From an uncultured Verrucomicrobia subdivision 3 bacterium (GTDB taxonomy: Bacteria; Verrucomicrobiota; Verrucomicrobiia; Limisphaerales; UBA11358), in the NCBI GenBank assembly GCA_903895255.1, contig CAITTG010000132.1, forward strand, positions 1-49,653: a stretch of DNA of 49,653 nucleotides. The letters run 5' to 3'. Within the stretch, counting starts at the first letter, position 1, and the number at the start of each line of letters is the position of its first letter. This document shows positions 14,914 through 23,154 of this stretch, piece after piece. The translations under genes were made by a program, and so were the position numbers. The notes below the pieces were generated by a model. That model saw nothing but the letters and a program-made list of their open reading frames with translations. It did not search any database and was not told where the DNA came from.

Positions 14914-14940
14914 GGGCGGGCTTCACCGCCCGCCCTTTTT
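14914..14940 (+). terminator. Orphan rho-independent terminator
   Basis: GGGCGGGC (14914-14921), a six-base loop and GCCCGCCC (14928-14935), then TTTTT, make a perfect stem. No gene lies between the ilvC terminator and this one. The 209 bases between hold an isolated TATAAT (14842-14847) without a good -35, so a short RNA of about 85 bases is possible but weakly supported. Confidence 0.7.
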
Positions 14941-14965
14941 CAACCGCTCGTGGCCCGGGAACATT

Positions 14966-14994
14966 TTGACTTTCAAACCCGTCCGGCGCAGAAT
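14966..14994 (+). promoter_or_regulatory. Promoter of the MNT-HEPN pair
   Basis: TTGACT (14966-14971), a 17-base spacer and CAGAAT (14989-14994) end nine bases before the GTG start at 15004, so the mRNA would carry almost no leader. Confidence 0.5.
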
Positions 14995-15003
14995 CAAACA
15001 AGC

Positions 15004-15285
15004 GTGAGCATCGAGACAAACATTTTAATTCAGCGCGCCGCCGCCGAACTCAAAACCGCTGGCGCACGGGAGATTTACGTTTTTGGCTCCGCTGCCCAAG
15101 GGACGGGTGATGCCGCTTCCGATCTCGACTTGGCGGTTTCCGGCCTGCCCCCGTCCGTTTTCTATCGCATGGGCGCGCGGGTCAGTGATTTGATTGGCCG
15201 CTCGGTTGATTTGATTGACTTGGACATCAACACGCCGTTCACCCGCCACCTGCGCTCGGAGAATGAACTCGTCCGCGTGGGATAA
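15004..15285 (+). CDS. Minimal nucleotidyltransferase (MntA-like antitoxin)
   Basis: The 93-residue protein is a minimal nucleotidyltransferase. It shows the exact GS-x10-DxD motif (G28-S29, D40, D42) in VFGSAAQGTGDAASDLDLAV and a third acidic residue at D69. In characterised MNT-HEPN pairs this protein modifies its HEPN partner with AMP and neutralises it. I chose GTG 15004 because it directly follows the promoter; an upstream ATG at 14950 would overlap that promoter. Its stop lies 23 bases inside the partner gene, a coupling usual for this class. The partner is broken (see the next feature), so this gene may now be an orphan antitoxin. Confidence 0.85.
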   Translation: MSIETNILIQRAAAELKTAGAREIYVFGSAAQGTGDAASDLDLAVSGLPPSVFYRMGARVSDLIGRSVDLIDLDINTPFTRHLRSENELVRVG

Positions 15286-15721
15286 ATTCCGCAAGCAACA
15301 GGCCACGGAACGCGAACAGTTGCAGCGTCTGTTGCGTGGAATGCACGGACTTCTCGCCAAATGCCGCACCACGGCCCCGACTGAGATCGAACTGTCGGCG
15401 CTGGCGGCCTTGCTCCATTCATTTTACACCGGAGTTGAAAACATTTTTAAGCGCGTGGCGGTCTAGTTGGACGGCGAGCCGGTGCGCGGCGATTCCTGGC
15501 ATCGTGAACTTTTGCTGCGGATGAAATCGCCGACCACGCACCGCCCGGCGTTGCTGTCTGAAGAACTTCACGACTCGTTGAATGAATACCTGCGTTTCCG
15601 TCATGTTTTCCGCAACGCCTATTCCTTTGACTTGGACTGGCAAAAAATGTCGCCGCTGGTGTTGCGCTTGGAAGAAACATTCAAAATGCTGGAAAAGGTG
15701 TTGAATGATTTTGTGAAATGA
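15263..15721 (+). pseudogene. HEPN-domain toxin (HepT-like), interrupted by an in-frame amber codon
   Basis: Two halves in one frame, 67 residues from ATG 15263 and 84 residues after TAG 15464-15466, together make a normal-length HEPN protein. The join falls inside the conserved stretch FYTGVENIFKRVAV*LDGEPVRGDSWHRELL, so a single change such as GAG to TAG would explain it. The RNase motif is also altered: RHVFRN in the second half has Asn where the R-x4-H histidine is expected. Loss of the catalytic His and a premature stop both point to an inactivated toxin. Suppression of the stop, or a restart at TTG 15467, cannot be excluded. The next 138 bases (15722-15859) show nothing recognisable. 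Confidence 0.8.
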
Positions 15722-15859
15722 GCTTATGAGGTTGGGGCGAATTGCATTCAATTATCAATGGTTTCCGTTAGTTTGTTGAAATCTGATCTGGATATACAGA
15801 CTGTGTCCATCCGTGGTTGAAATGCTTTTTTAAGGATTATGGGTCTTGGGCAGACCAAT

Positions 15860-17443
15860 TCAGGCGCAAACATCCCCTTGCGTCCAGCTACCATCGATCA
15901 GCCGCCACAGTTTGCCATTCGGATTTTTGTCCTGCAACGCCGCCGGCAACCGCCCTGGGCGGACATTGTCATAGCACGCCAGCATCGCAAACCGGCGCAG
16001 CGACGCCGGAATGCCCACCGCCGTGAACCCCGGATGTCCGGTGGCGGGATACGGCCCGCCATGGTTCATCGCCGGGCTCACGGCCACGCCGGTGGGCATT
16101 TTGTCATTCAGCAACCGCCCCACGCGGCAGCGCAAGCGCGGCGCGAGGTCTTGATACCGCGCGTCATCACTGCCCTGGGTGTCCGAGTAGATGCAGCCCG
16201 TCAGATTGCCTTCCAAATGTTCCAGCACCAGCGCCAGTTCGGCGGCGTCGCGGGCGACCACCAGCAGTGAGGCATTGCCAAAAGCCTCCGTCTGCAACGC
16301 CGCCGGTGCCGCCAGAAACGCCGCCGCGCTCACGCGCAACAAGGTGTTGGCAAACCGGCTGCCCGGTGCGTTCACTGGCTCGCCCCCGGTCAGCACGTGC
16401 GCCCCCGCCGCGCGCAGCGTGGCCAGACTCGTCCGCAACCCGCGCGCCACCCCGGCGGACAACAAGGGATTCACCGGCGCGGCGGCAAACCTCTCCGCCA
16501 CGGCGTTGATGAAGGTTTCGGTCGCCTCGCCCGCCAGCAGCAGGATCAAGCCGGGGTTGGTGCAAAACTGGCCGCTGGCCATGAGACAACTGGTGGTGAA
16601 TTCCTCCACCAGTTTGGGCCCGCGTTCCGCCAGGGCGCCCGGGAGAATCACCACGGGATTCAGGCTGGAAAGCTCCAGATAGATGGGTTTGCCGGCCGCG
16701 TCCGCCGCCGCCTTGAGGCGCAGCCCGCCATTGCGGCTGCCGGTAAAACCCACCGCGCCCAGGCGCGGATCAGCCACCAGGCGGAGGCCGTCCTCCGGCG
16801 CTATGTTATAAAGCATTTGCACGGTGGCCGCCGGCAGGCCGGTTTCCCGCACCGCCGCCATGGCCGCCTCCGCCAGCAGCCGGCTCGTCCCCGGATGACT
16901 CGGATGCGCCTTGGCCATGACGGGATTGCCGGCCGCGATGGCCGCCGCAAAATCCCCGCCGGCCACGCCATTGTAGGCAAAGGGGAAATTGTTCGGGCCA
17001 AACACCAGCACCGGCCCCAGCGGCTCCAGCACCGATCGCAAATTGATTTTGGCGTCAATGGTGGGCAGCGCCCAGGAACCTTCCCGCGCCGCCGCCGCCG
17101 CCTGGCGCAACTGGCCCGTGGTGCGCGGGAGTTCCACCGTGGCCAGCCGGGGGGTGGCGGGCAGGCCGGTTTCCTGATGGGCCATGGCCACCAACTCGGT
17201 CGCCCCCGCCTCAATCTGCGCGGCATAAGCTGTCAAAAAATCCGCAATCTTTCCCGGTGGCCGGGCGCGCAACGCCACCGCCGCTTCGGCCGCGGCGGTC
17301 AGCGCGGCGTCACAATCCGCCCAGGCGCTGGTGGGATAGTCCTCGGGCAATCGCTCGCCGGTGGCGGGATTTTCGGCGTGGAAACTGCCGGTGGACTGCG
17401 CGGGCCGCCACTGCCCCGCGATCAAAACAGGTTGAAGTGCCAT
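15860..17443 (-). CDS. 2-oxoglutarate semialdehyde (2,5-dioxovalerate) dehydrogenase
   Basis: The 527-residue aldehyde dehydrogenase of the KGSADH type oxidises 2-oxoglutarate semialdehyde to 2-oxoglutarate with NAD(P)+. Seen are FGPNNFPFAYN, the NAD-site GFTGSRNGG, the general base Glu (YLELSS, E257) and the nucleophile in GQFCTNPG (C294). The length and late FNDKMPTGVAV-like segment (LLNDKMPTGVAVSPAMNHGGP) are typical of the sugar-acid pathway enzyme rather than of betaine-type ALDHs. It is the last gene of a seven-gene minus-strand operon, eight bases after the beta-hydroxyacid dehydrogenase, and would deliver sugar-acid carbon into the TCA cycle. Confidence 0.88.
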   Translation of the reverse strand: MALQPVLIAGQWRPAQSTGSFHAENPATGERLPEDYPTSAWADCDAALTAAAEAAVALRARPPGKIADFLTAYAAQIEAGATELVAMAHQETGLPATPRLATVELPRTTGQLRQAAAAAREGSWALPTIDAKINLRSVLEPLGPVLVFGPNNFPFAYNGVAGGDFAAAIAAGNPVMAKAHPSHPGTSRLLAEAAMAAVRETGLPAATVQMLYNIAPEDGLRLVADPRLGAVGFTGSRNGGLRLKAAADAAGKPIYLELSSLNPVVILPGALAERGPKLVEEFTTSCLMASGQFCTNPGLILLLAGEATETFINAVAERFAAAPVNPLLSAGVARGLRTSLATLRAAGAHVLTGGEPVNAPGSRFANTLLRVSAAAFLAAPAALQTEAFGNASLLVVARDAAELALVLEHLEGNLTGCIYSDTQGSDDARYQDLAPRLRCRVGRLLNDKMPTGVAVSPAMNHGGPYPATGHPGFTAVGIPASLRRFAMLACYDNVRPGRLPAALQDKNPNGKLWRLIDGSWTQGDVCA

Positions 17444-17451
17444 AAATAAAT

Positions 17452-18327
17452 TTATCGTTGGTTTCGGATTGGTTCAATGACCGCTGCAATGTCGCGCTCG
17501 CCCAAGCCGGCGGCAATCCCATTTTTAAACTCACCCAGCGCCGCGAGCGCCGTGGCCAGATTCACGCCCAGGCCGCCACCCTCGGCAATGGCATACGTCA
17601 GGTCCTTCGCCATGAGTTGCAAATGGAAATTTGGCGTGTAATCCGGCCCGGTCATCCGGCCTGCCACCGTTTTCACCAACGGACTCCCCGGGGCGCCGCC
17701 CGTGAGAATTTCCAGCGCCCGCGCGCGGTCCAATCCGCTGCGCTCGATCATCGTCAGCGCCTCCGCCAGCGCCGCCACCTGCACGCCGCAGACAAAGTTA
17801 TTGATGAGTTTGATCATCGCGCCGCTGCCCGGGGGGCCGAGCGGCACGATGGCCTTGCTCATCGCCGCCAGTACCGTCCGGACTCGTTCCAGCGTGGCTG
17901 CCTCGCCCCCGACCAGAAACGTCAGCTCGCCCGCCGCCGCGTGGGTCCGGCTGCCGGTCACCGGGGCATCCAGCAGGTCCACGCCGTGCGCTTTTGCCGC
18001 CGCGGCCAGTTCCCGCACCCACCCCACGGTGATGGTGCTGCATTCAATGCCGACCGCCCCCGGCCCGGCTCCGGCCAGCGCGCCATCGGTGCCCAGCCAC
18101 AACGCGCGCGCCGCCTGGTCATCCGCCACCATGCTGATGATCACGTCCGCGCCCGCCGCCGCCTCGCGGGGCGAGGCCGCCACCCGCGCCCCGGCCGCCG
18201 CCAGGGGCGCGGCCTTGGCGGGATTGCGATTATACACCGCCACGGGAAATCCGCCGGCCACCAGCCGTCCCGCCATGCCGGAGCCCATTAATCCCAATCC
18301 CAGAAAAGCTACGTTTGGTTTGTTCAT
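17452..18327 (-). CDS. Beta-hydroxyacid dehydrogenase (GarR/HIBADH family)
   Basis: The 291-residue NAD(P)-dependent reductase has the Rossmann signature AFLGLGLMGSGMAGRL (residues 7-22), the substrate loop LLDAPVTGSRTHAAAGELTFLVGG (about 118-141) and the catalytic lysine in GSGAMIKLINN (K173). Relatives reduce tartronate semialdehyde or succinic semialdehyde, or oxidise 3-hydroxyisobutyrate. In this operon a role in handling short aldehydes from sugar acids is likely, but the exact substrate is unknown. Gaps of four and eight bases to its neighbours show co-transcription. Confidence 0.85.
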   Translation of the reverse strand: MNKPNVAFLGLGLMGSGMAGRLVAGGFPVAVYNRNPAKAAPLAAAGARVAASPREAAAGADVIISMVADDQAARALWLGTDGALAGAGPGAVGIECSTITVGWVRELAAAAKAHGVDLLDAPVTGSRTHAAAGELTFLVGGEAATLERVRTVLAAMSKAIVPLGPPGSGAMIKLINNFVCGVQVAALAEALTMIERSGLDRARALEILTGGAPGSPLVKTVAGRMTGPDYTPNFHLQLMAKDLTYAIAEGGGLGVNLATALAALGEFKNGIAAGLGERDIAAVIEPIRNQR

Positions 18328-18331
18328 AAAA

Positions 18332-19333
18332 TTACTTCAATATGGATACTTCAAACAGCGCAGCCGGTGGTTTCTCCACCCGCAACGGGTTGCGCAAGGC
18401 CCGGCCAAAGCCGACAAACGAAACCGACATGACATCGCCGTCCTCAAGCACCAGGCCGTCGCCAAAGCTCAGGCTGTGCGCGCCGTAATAATGCACATGC
18501 AGGTCGCCCGGACGCCGGTGGGTGGCGAATTTGAAATGGTGATGCTCGAGGTTGGCCAGGCTGTGGCACATTTCATCCTCGCCCGTTTCGATGTCCCGGC
18601 TCCAGAGTTCCTGGCCGCCCCGTTCGATGCTCACGGTGCCGGGCACGCGGTGGAATTCCGGATTCACCACCAACTCCGGTCCGAGGGCGCAGGTCCGGAT
18701 TTTGGAACCGGCCAGGTTGAGGTAATTTCTCCGCTCAAATTTATGGTCGGAAAATTCGTTGCCCACGGTCATGCCCATCCGCCAGGGACGGCCGTCGGGT
18801 CCGATATAATAAATTCCCGCAATTTCCGCCTCCTCGCCGCCGTCTTCCGCGTGCGCGGGCACCACGAGGGGTTCACCGGGCCCCCGCAGGATGGTGCCGG
18901 GGCCCTTGTAAAACCATTCCGGCGCGATACCCGGCTGGCCCGGGGCGGGTTTGCCCCCCGCCACCCCCCAGCGGTACATTTTCATGCTGTCGGTCAGTTC
19001 CGCCTCCTGGGCGGCGTGCATGGACTGCCGGTTTTTCGCGCTGCCCAAATGCGTCAGCCCCGTGCCGGAGACCAGGCAGCGGGCCGGCTCTGACGGATGG
19101 TCCGCCGGCGACAGCAAATGCCACGCCGACCGGCCTTCATATATGGGATCATACTCCAGCCGGGTGTCACCGGCCTTTAACCGAATCAAATCCGTCAGCC
19201 GCAAGCCATGCGCCACGGCTTCCGCCGCCAGCTCGTAAATCGAACGCACGTCCGTCAACAACCGCAAGTGCGGCTCCTCCACCACGGCCACCGCGCGTGT
19301 GCCGCCGTTTTGGAGTTGGACGAGCCGGATCAT
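18332..19333 (-). CDS. AraD1/GguC-like fumarylacetoacetate-hydrolase-family protein
   Basis: The 333-residue protein belongs to the FAH superfamily, group AraD1/GguC. The N-terminal half has LVSGTGLTHLGSAKNRQ and KMYRWGV. The metal region carries GEEAEIAGIYYIGPDG (Glu pair) and VGNEFSDHKFE (Asp), followed by CALGPELVV. Relatives are linked to 2-keto-3-deoxy-L-arabonate type intermediates. Here it sits between a sugar-acid dehydratase, with which it overlaps by four bases, and 2-oxoglutarate semialdehyde dehydrogenase. A role as second dehydratase, hydrolase or lyase acting on the 2-keto-3-deoxy acid is therefore a reasonable inference. No DHDPS-type aldolase or dehydratase occurs in the operon. 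Confidence 0.8.
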   Translation of the reverse strand: MIRLVQLQNGGTRAVAVVEEPHLRLLTDVRSIYELAAEAVAHGLRLTDLIRLKAGDTRLEYDPIYEGRSAWHLLSPADHPSEPARCLVSGTGLTHLGSAKNRQSMHAAQEAELTDSMKMYRWGVAGGKPAPGQPGIAPEWFYKGPGTILRGPGEPLVVPAHAEDGGEEAEIAGIYYIGPDGRPWRMGMTVGNEFSDHKFERRNYLNLAGSKIRTCALGPELVVNPEFHRVPGTVSIERGGQELWSRDIETGEDEMCHSLANLEHHHFKFATHRRPGDLHVHYYGAHSLSFGDGLVLEDGDVMSVSFVGFGRALRNPLRVEKPPAALFEVSILK

Positions 19334-20508
19334 TCGATCACCTCAAAGTTTTTCAATTTTTCCTCGTTCACCGTCAGCCCGAGCCCGGGCGTGTTTTCAT
19401 CCAGGTCAATGTAACCGTCCTTGGGTGTCGGCTCCCCGTTGAAGCAATACCAGAACAACTCGTTGCCCACCTCGACATCGACCGGCGGGAAATATTCTGC
19501 CATCGGCGAATTCAGACTGGCCATGACGATGTGATAATTGTGCATCTGGCCTGCGTGCGGAATCACGGGAATGGAATGCGCCTCCGCCAGCGCGGCAATC
19601 TTGCGCGCCTGCGTCAGCCCGCCCACCCGGTTGGTGTCGAACTGGATGTAGTCCACCGCGTGCGCCTCGATGAGTTCGCGGAAACCGTACAGGGTGAATT
19701 CATGCTCGCCCCCGGCGATGGGGACCCGGCCAAATTTCTTCAATTCCGCGTACCCGTGAATATCGTCGGGAATCACCGCCTCCTCCAGCCAGCGGAGGTT
19801 GAATTTCTCGAGCAACGGCAGCATGCGCTTCGCATAATCCAGGTTCCAGCCCATGTAGGCATCGGCCATGATGTCGATGCTGTCGCCCACGGTCTCGCGC
19901 ACGGTGCGCACCAGAGCGAGGTTCTTCTGCATGCCCTCCGGGCCGTCGGCCGGGCCCCAGCCGAACCGCATTTTCATGGCCTGGTAGCCTTCGTCCTTGT
20001 AGCGCTTGGACTCCCTCGCCAGCTCATCCAGCGGCGTGCTGTAAAGGCGGCTCGCATACACGGGAATTTTCGGCTTGGTGCGCCCGCCGAGGAGCCGGTA
20101 CACCGGCTGCTTGGCCGACTTGCCCAGGATGTCCCACAGCGCGATGTCCACCGCGCTGATCGCCACCATGCCGATGCCCTTGCGGCCGAACGCCATCGTC
20201 TTGCGGTACATGTGCTGCCAGAGAAATTCCGTGTCCCACGGATCCGCCCCGAGGAGCAGCGGTTTGAGGTACAAGTCAATCACCTGTTTGGTGACCAGCG
20301 GTGACAGCGCGGCATTGCCGATGCCCACCAGGCCGTTGTCGGTGAAGATTTCCACCACCAGCCAGCTGTGGAAGGTGAAGGTGCCCATCGTCGCCTTGCT
20401 CAGCATCGGCGAGACGGCATCCATCGGGTTGGTGCAAAAATGCGGCGGCAGCGGCACCGTTTTGCCCCGCCATTGAATCACGCGCGTGCGAATCTCAGTT
20501 ATTTTCAT
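19330..20508 (-). CDS. Acid-sugar dehydratase, enolase superfamily (rhamnonate-dehydratase-like)
   Basis: The 392-residue protein has the mandelate-racemase/muconate-lactonising-enzyme architecture. It shows an N-terminal capping domain (SWLVVEIFTDNGLVGIGNA), KMR (K179-R181) at the end of the second barrel strand, metal ligands D216 (MADAYMGW), E242 (WLEEA) and E268 (GGEHE), and the His-Asp dyad D291 and H318 (PHAGQMHNYH). It should remove water from an aldonate or aldarate to give a 2-keto-3-deoxy acid. The MKMRFGWGPADGPEG segment is reminiscent of L-rhamnonate dehydratase, but galactarate- or arabonate-type substrates are equally possible from sequence alone. It overlaps the AraD1-like gene by four bases. 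Confidence 0.85.
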   Translation of the reverse strand: MKITEIRTRVIQWRGKTVPLPPHFCTNPMDAVSPMLSKATMGTFTFHSWLVVEIFTDNGLVGIGNAALSPLVTKQVIDLYLKPLLLGADPWDTEFLWQHMYRKTMAFGRKGIGMVAISAVDIALWDILGKSAKQPVYRLLGGRTKPKIPVYASRLYSTPLDELARESKRYKDEGYQAMKMRFGWGPADGPEGMQKNLALVRTVRETVGDSIDIMADAYMGWNLDYAKRMLPLLEKFNLRWLEEAVIPDDIHGYAELKKFGRVPIAGGEHEFTLYGFRELIEAHAVDYIQFDTNRVGGLTQARKIAALAEAHSIPVIPHAGQMHNYHIVMASLNSPMAEYFPPVDVEVGNELFWYCFNGEPTPKDGYIDLDENTPGLGLTVNEEKLKNFEVIE

Positions 20509-20511
20509 AAG

Positions 20512-21801
20512 TTAATTGGTTGCGGAAATTTTAAGTTTTTGAATATGCGGAATCATGAGACAAATCAGTCCAAATGCCAGCAAGTGCAGCGAGCCGGAGA
20601 TGAGGAGCGCCGGCGTGTAACTGTACCCATGGTCACGCAGCCAGCCCACCCCCTGCCCCAGCAGCACCCCGCCCATCGCCCCGCCGAACCCCACCAACCC
20701 CGCCAGCGTGCCCACCGCCGACCGGGAGATCAGGTCCGTTGGCAGTATCATCACCAGCGTGGACCACGATTGCTGGCCGAAGAAGGCGAGGCTAAAGAGG
20801 AAAACCACCCAGCCGACCGAGTGCAGTTGCGGCACCAGCATCACCCAGGGCATCAACGCCGCGCTGGCCCCGAGGGCCAGTTTGCGGGCCGTATTCACCG
20901 AGTGGCCGCGCTGCAGCAGCCAGCTCGAAAAAGCCCCGCCGACGAGCGAGCCGATCCCGGCGGCGGCGTAGGGGATCCAGCCGATGGCCCCGGCCGTCTT
21001 GATGTCCAAATGAAACACGTCGAACAAATACTTGGGAAGCCAGAACAAATAAAAATACCAGGCGCCGTCACTGAGAAATTTTGCGCCCACGATGGCCCAG
21101 GTTTCGTGATGCTTCAGCAATTCGGCCAGGGAAATGCGCTCTTCAGGCGCGGAGGACTCGTCCCCGCTTGCGTTGAGTTCCGCCTCCGGCGGGTAATAAC
21201 TCCACCACCACCACACGGTCCAAAGCAAACCCAGCCCACCCGTCAGAAAAAACACCCAGCGCCACGGGGCCAGGCCCAGCCAGCCGGTCTCGGTCAGCAC
21301 CAGTACGATGAGCGGCGGCGCCACCACCGCGCCCACGGCCGTGCCAGCGTTGATGATGCCCATGGCCGTGGCGCGGTCGCTGGCCGGAAACCATTCGGCC
21401 ACGGCGCGCGTGGCCGCCGGGAACCCGCCGCCCTCGCCCATGCCGAGCAACAACCGGCTCGCCGCCAGCATCAGCACCCCGCCCGCCAGACCGTGGCTCG
21501 CGCAGGCCAGCGACCAAAAAATCATGATGACGAGAAAGCCGGCACGGGTGCCCAGCCGGTCGAGCAACCAGCCGCCGCCCACGTACATCAACCCGTAAGT
21601 GCAGAGAAACGCCGAATCCAGCCCGGCCTTCAGCTCGTTGCTGAAGGGAATATCGGCTTGAATGGCCTTGATCGCCCACGGCAGCGTCTGGCGGTCCAGA
21701 TAACTGATGGCAATCGCCGCGCTGACCAGCACCGCAATGGACCAGCGCAGCGCCGGGCGGGCGCTGGCCGTGGGATGGCGCCGGGTCAGCGGTCCGGTCA
21801 T
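20512..21801 (-). CDS. MFS sugar-acid/hexuronate transporter (ACS family)
   Basis: The 429-residue inner-membrane protein with about twelve helices is a proton-coupled anion symporter of the ExuT/GudP type. Typical features are the first helix SYLDRQTLPWAIKAIQAD, the loop GWLLDRLGTRAGF between helices 2 and 3, LGMGEGGGFPAATRAVAEWFPASDRATAMGI, and a WRWVFFLTGGLGLLW segment. It should bring in the uronate or aldonate handled by the operon's enzymes. Its start overlaps the stop of the GH28 gene by four bases (ATGA), and the dehydratase follows after three bases. Confidence 0.9.
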   Translation of the reverse strand: MTGPLTRRHPTASARPALRWSIAVLVSAAIAISYLDRQTLPWAIKAIQADIPFSNELKAGLDSAFLCTYGLMYVGGGWLLDRLGTRAGFLVIMIFWSLACASHGLAGGVLMLAASRLLLGMGEGGGFPAATRAVAEWFPASDRATAMGIINAGTAVGAVVAPPLIVLVLTETGWLGLAPWRWVFFLTGGLGLLWTVWWWWSYYPPEAELNASGDESSAPEERISLAELLKHHETWAIVGAKFLSDGAWYFYLFWLPKYLFDVFHLDIKTAGAIGWIPYAAAGIGSLVGGAFSSWLLQRGHSVNTARKLALGASAALMPWVMLVPQLHSVGWVVFLFSLAFFGQQSWSTLVMILPTDLISRSAVGTLAGLVGFGGAMGGVLLGQGVGWLRDHGYSYTPALLISGSLHLLAFGLICLMIPHIQKLKISATN

Positions 21802-23147
21802 GGGTTTTTTAGGGTGACGACTCCGGAGAGGTCAGCGGGATGCAACGCCGTGACATCCACCAGTTGATAAAGATGCCGGCCGTCCGGTTTTTGGGTGGTA
21901 ATGCTGATGTGGCTGAAGGTCACCCCGCGCGCATGGCGCAGATAAAAACCGTAGGCGGGCATGACTTTGCCATACATGTTCCATTCCGGATAAGTCGCGG
22001 GCTTTTCCCCCAGCACCACCGCCGCCTCCGCCGCCGTGCCGCCGCCCGGCACCTCCAGATGGATGTCGTCCAAGGTCAGATTTTCAATCGGGTGCCCCGG
22101 CAGTCCGGTGATCAACATGCCAATGGGGCCGGTCCCCGTGGCCTGCACATCGCGGATGGTCACGTCGCGCAAGGTGCCCGGTGGCTTGGGCTGGTCGCCC
22201 GCGCGGAACACCTTCAACCGCGCGCCCAGGCGGATGCTGATCGGAACGGTCACCCGCTCCATGGTGATATTGCTGATGGTAACGTCCGTCAGGTGCGCAC
22301 CATCCACCGAATACAGCGCGATCCCGGCGAGCTGGACATCGTGAAGCTGGCAGTGACTCACGCGAATGCGCGTGAAATCCCCCAGCGACTCCGTGCCCAG
22401 CTTGATGCCATTGCAATGCGTCTGGAGCTGGCAATCCTCCGCTGTGATGTCCTGGCAGGGCGCCGGGCTGGTGGCCTTCAGGCAAATCGCGTCGTCCCCG
22501 CTGTTGATAGTGCAACCCTTCAGGTCAACCTGCGCGCACGAATCCAGGTCGATGCCGTCGTTGTTCACCAAACCCAGACTGCGAATCGTCACGCCCGTAA
22601 CCGTGGCGTTTTGCGATTGGAAAAAATTCATGGTCCACGCCCCGGAATTAATCAGATGAACATCCTGCACGGTAATATCCTGACACTTGACCCAGCGCAC
22701 CAGAAAAGGCCGGATGTCATAGTGCGCCTGCGCGGCTTTGACCGCCCGGCCCTGGCCATCCAGCGTGCCCGGTCCCTCCAGCCCCACGTGATGGGCGCCG
22801 ACCGCCACGATCAAGGCGTAGCCCATTTGGGATCCCGTGCCGTCAATAAAGGGGTCCAAGTTGCGATAATCCGCCGCGTTCGTGCTGCCCAGGATGGTGG
22901 CATCCGCATCCAGGTGCAGCGTGACATTGTCCTTGAGCTGAAGCGTGCCGGTGAGATAACGGCCCGCGGGAAAATGCAGGATGCCGCCGCCGGCGGCACT
23001 GCAAGCATCAATGGCTGATTGCAAAGCGACGGTGTTGAGCGTCGCGCCGTCACCCACCGCCCCGCTCAGTTCCACCACCTGACCCGGTGCCGCCCACAGG
23101 CAGGCGGGCAGGAACAAACTGGCCAAAAATAATTTCTGTAAAATCAT
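21798..23147 (-). CDS. Secreted glycoside hydrolase family 28 (polygalacturonase-like)
   Basis: The 449-residue beta-helix enzyme has a signal peptide (MILQKLFLASLFLPACLWAA). GH28 signatures are NNDGIDLDSC (catalytic D197) and NSGDDAICLK (D218, D219). The usual G-H-G motif reads CNG near 245, and the RIK motif is replaced by IALYSVDG, so it belongs to a divergent branch. Members cut galacturonan, rhamnogalacturonan or xylogalacturonan in pectin. Start 23147 was chosen for the signal peptide; a longer frame adds 16 residues without one. It lies seven bases after the beta-propeller gene and is coupled to the transporter. Confidence 0.88.
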   Translation of the reverse strand: MILQKLFLASLFLPACLWAAPGQVVELSGAVGDGATLNTVALQSAIDACSAAGGGILHFPAGRYLTGTLQLKDNVTLHLDADATILGSTNAADYRNLDPFIDGTGSQMGYALIVAVGAHHVGLEGPGTLDGQGRAVKAAQAHYDIRPFLVRWVKCQDITVQDVHLINSGAWTMNFFQSQNATVTGVTIRSLGLVNNDGIDLDSCAQVDLKGCTINSGDDAICLKATSPAPCQDITAEDCQLQTHCNGIKLGTESLGDFTRIRVSHCQLHDVQLAGIALYSVDGAHLTDVTISNITMERVTVPISIRLGARLKVFRAGDQPKPPGTLRDVTIRDVQATGTGPIGMLITGLPGHPIENLTLDDIHLEVPGGGTAAEAAVVLGEKPATYPEWNMYGKVMPAYGFYLRHARGVTFSHISITTQKPDGRHLYQLVDVTALHPADLSGVVTLKNP

Positions 23148-23154
23148 AAAAACC

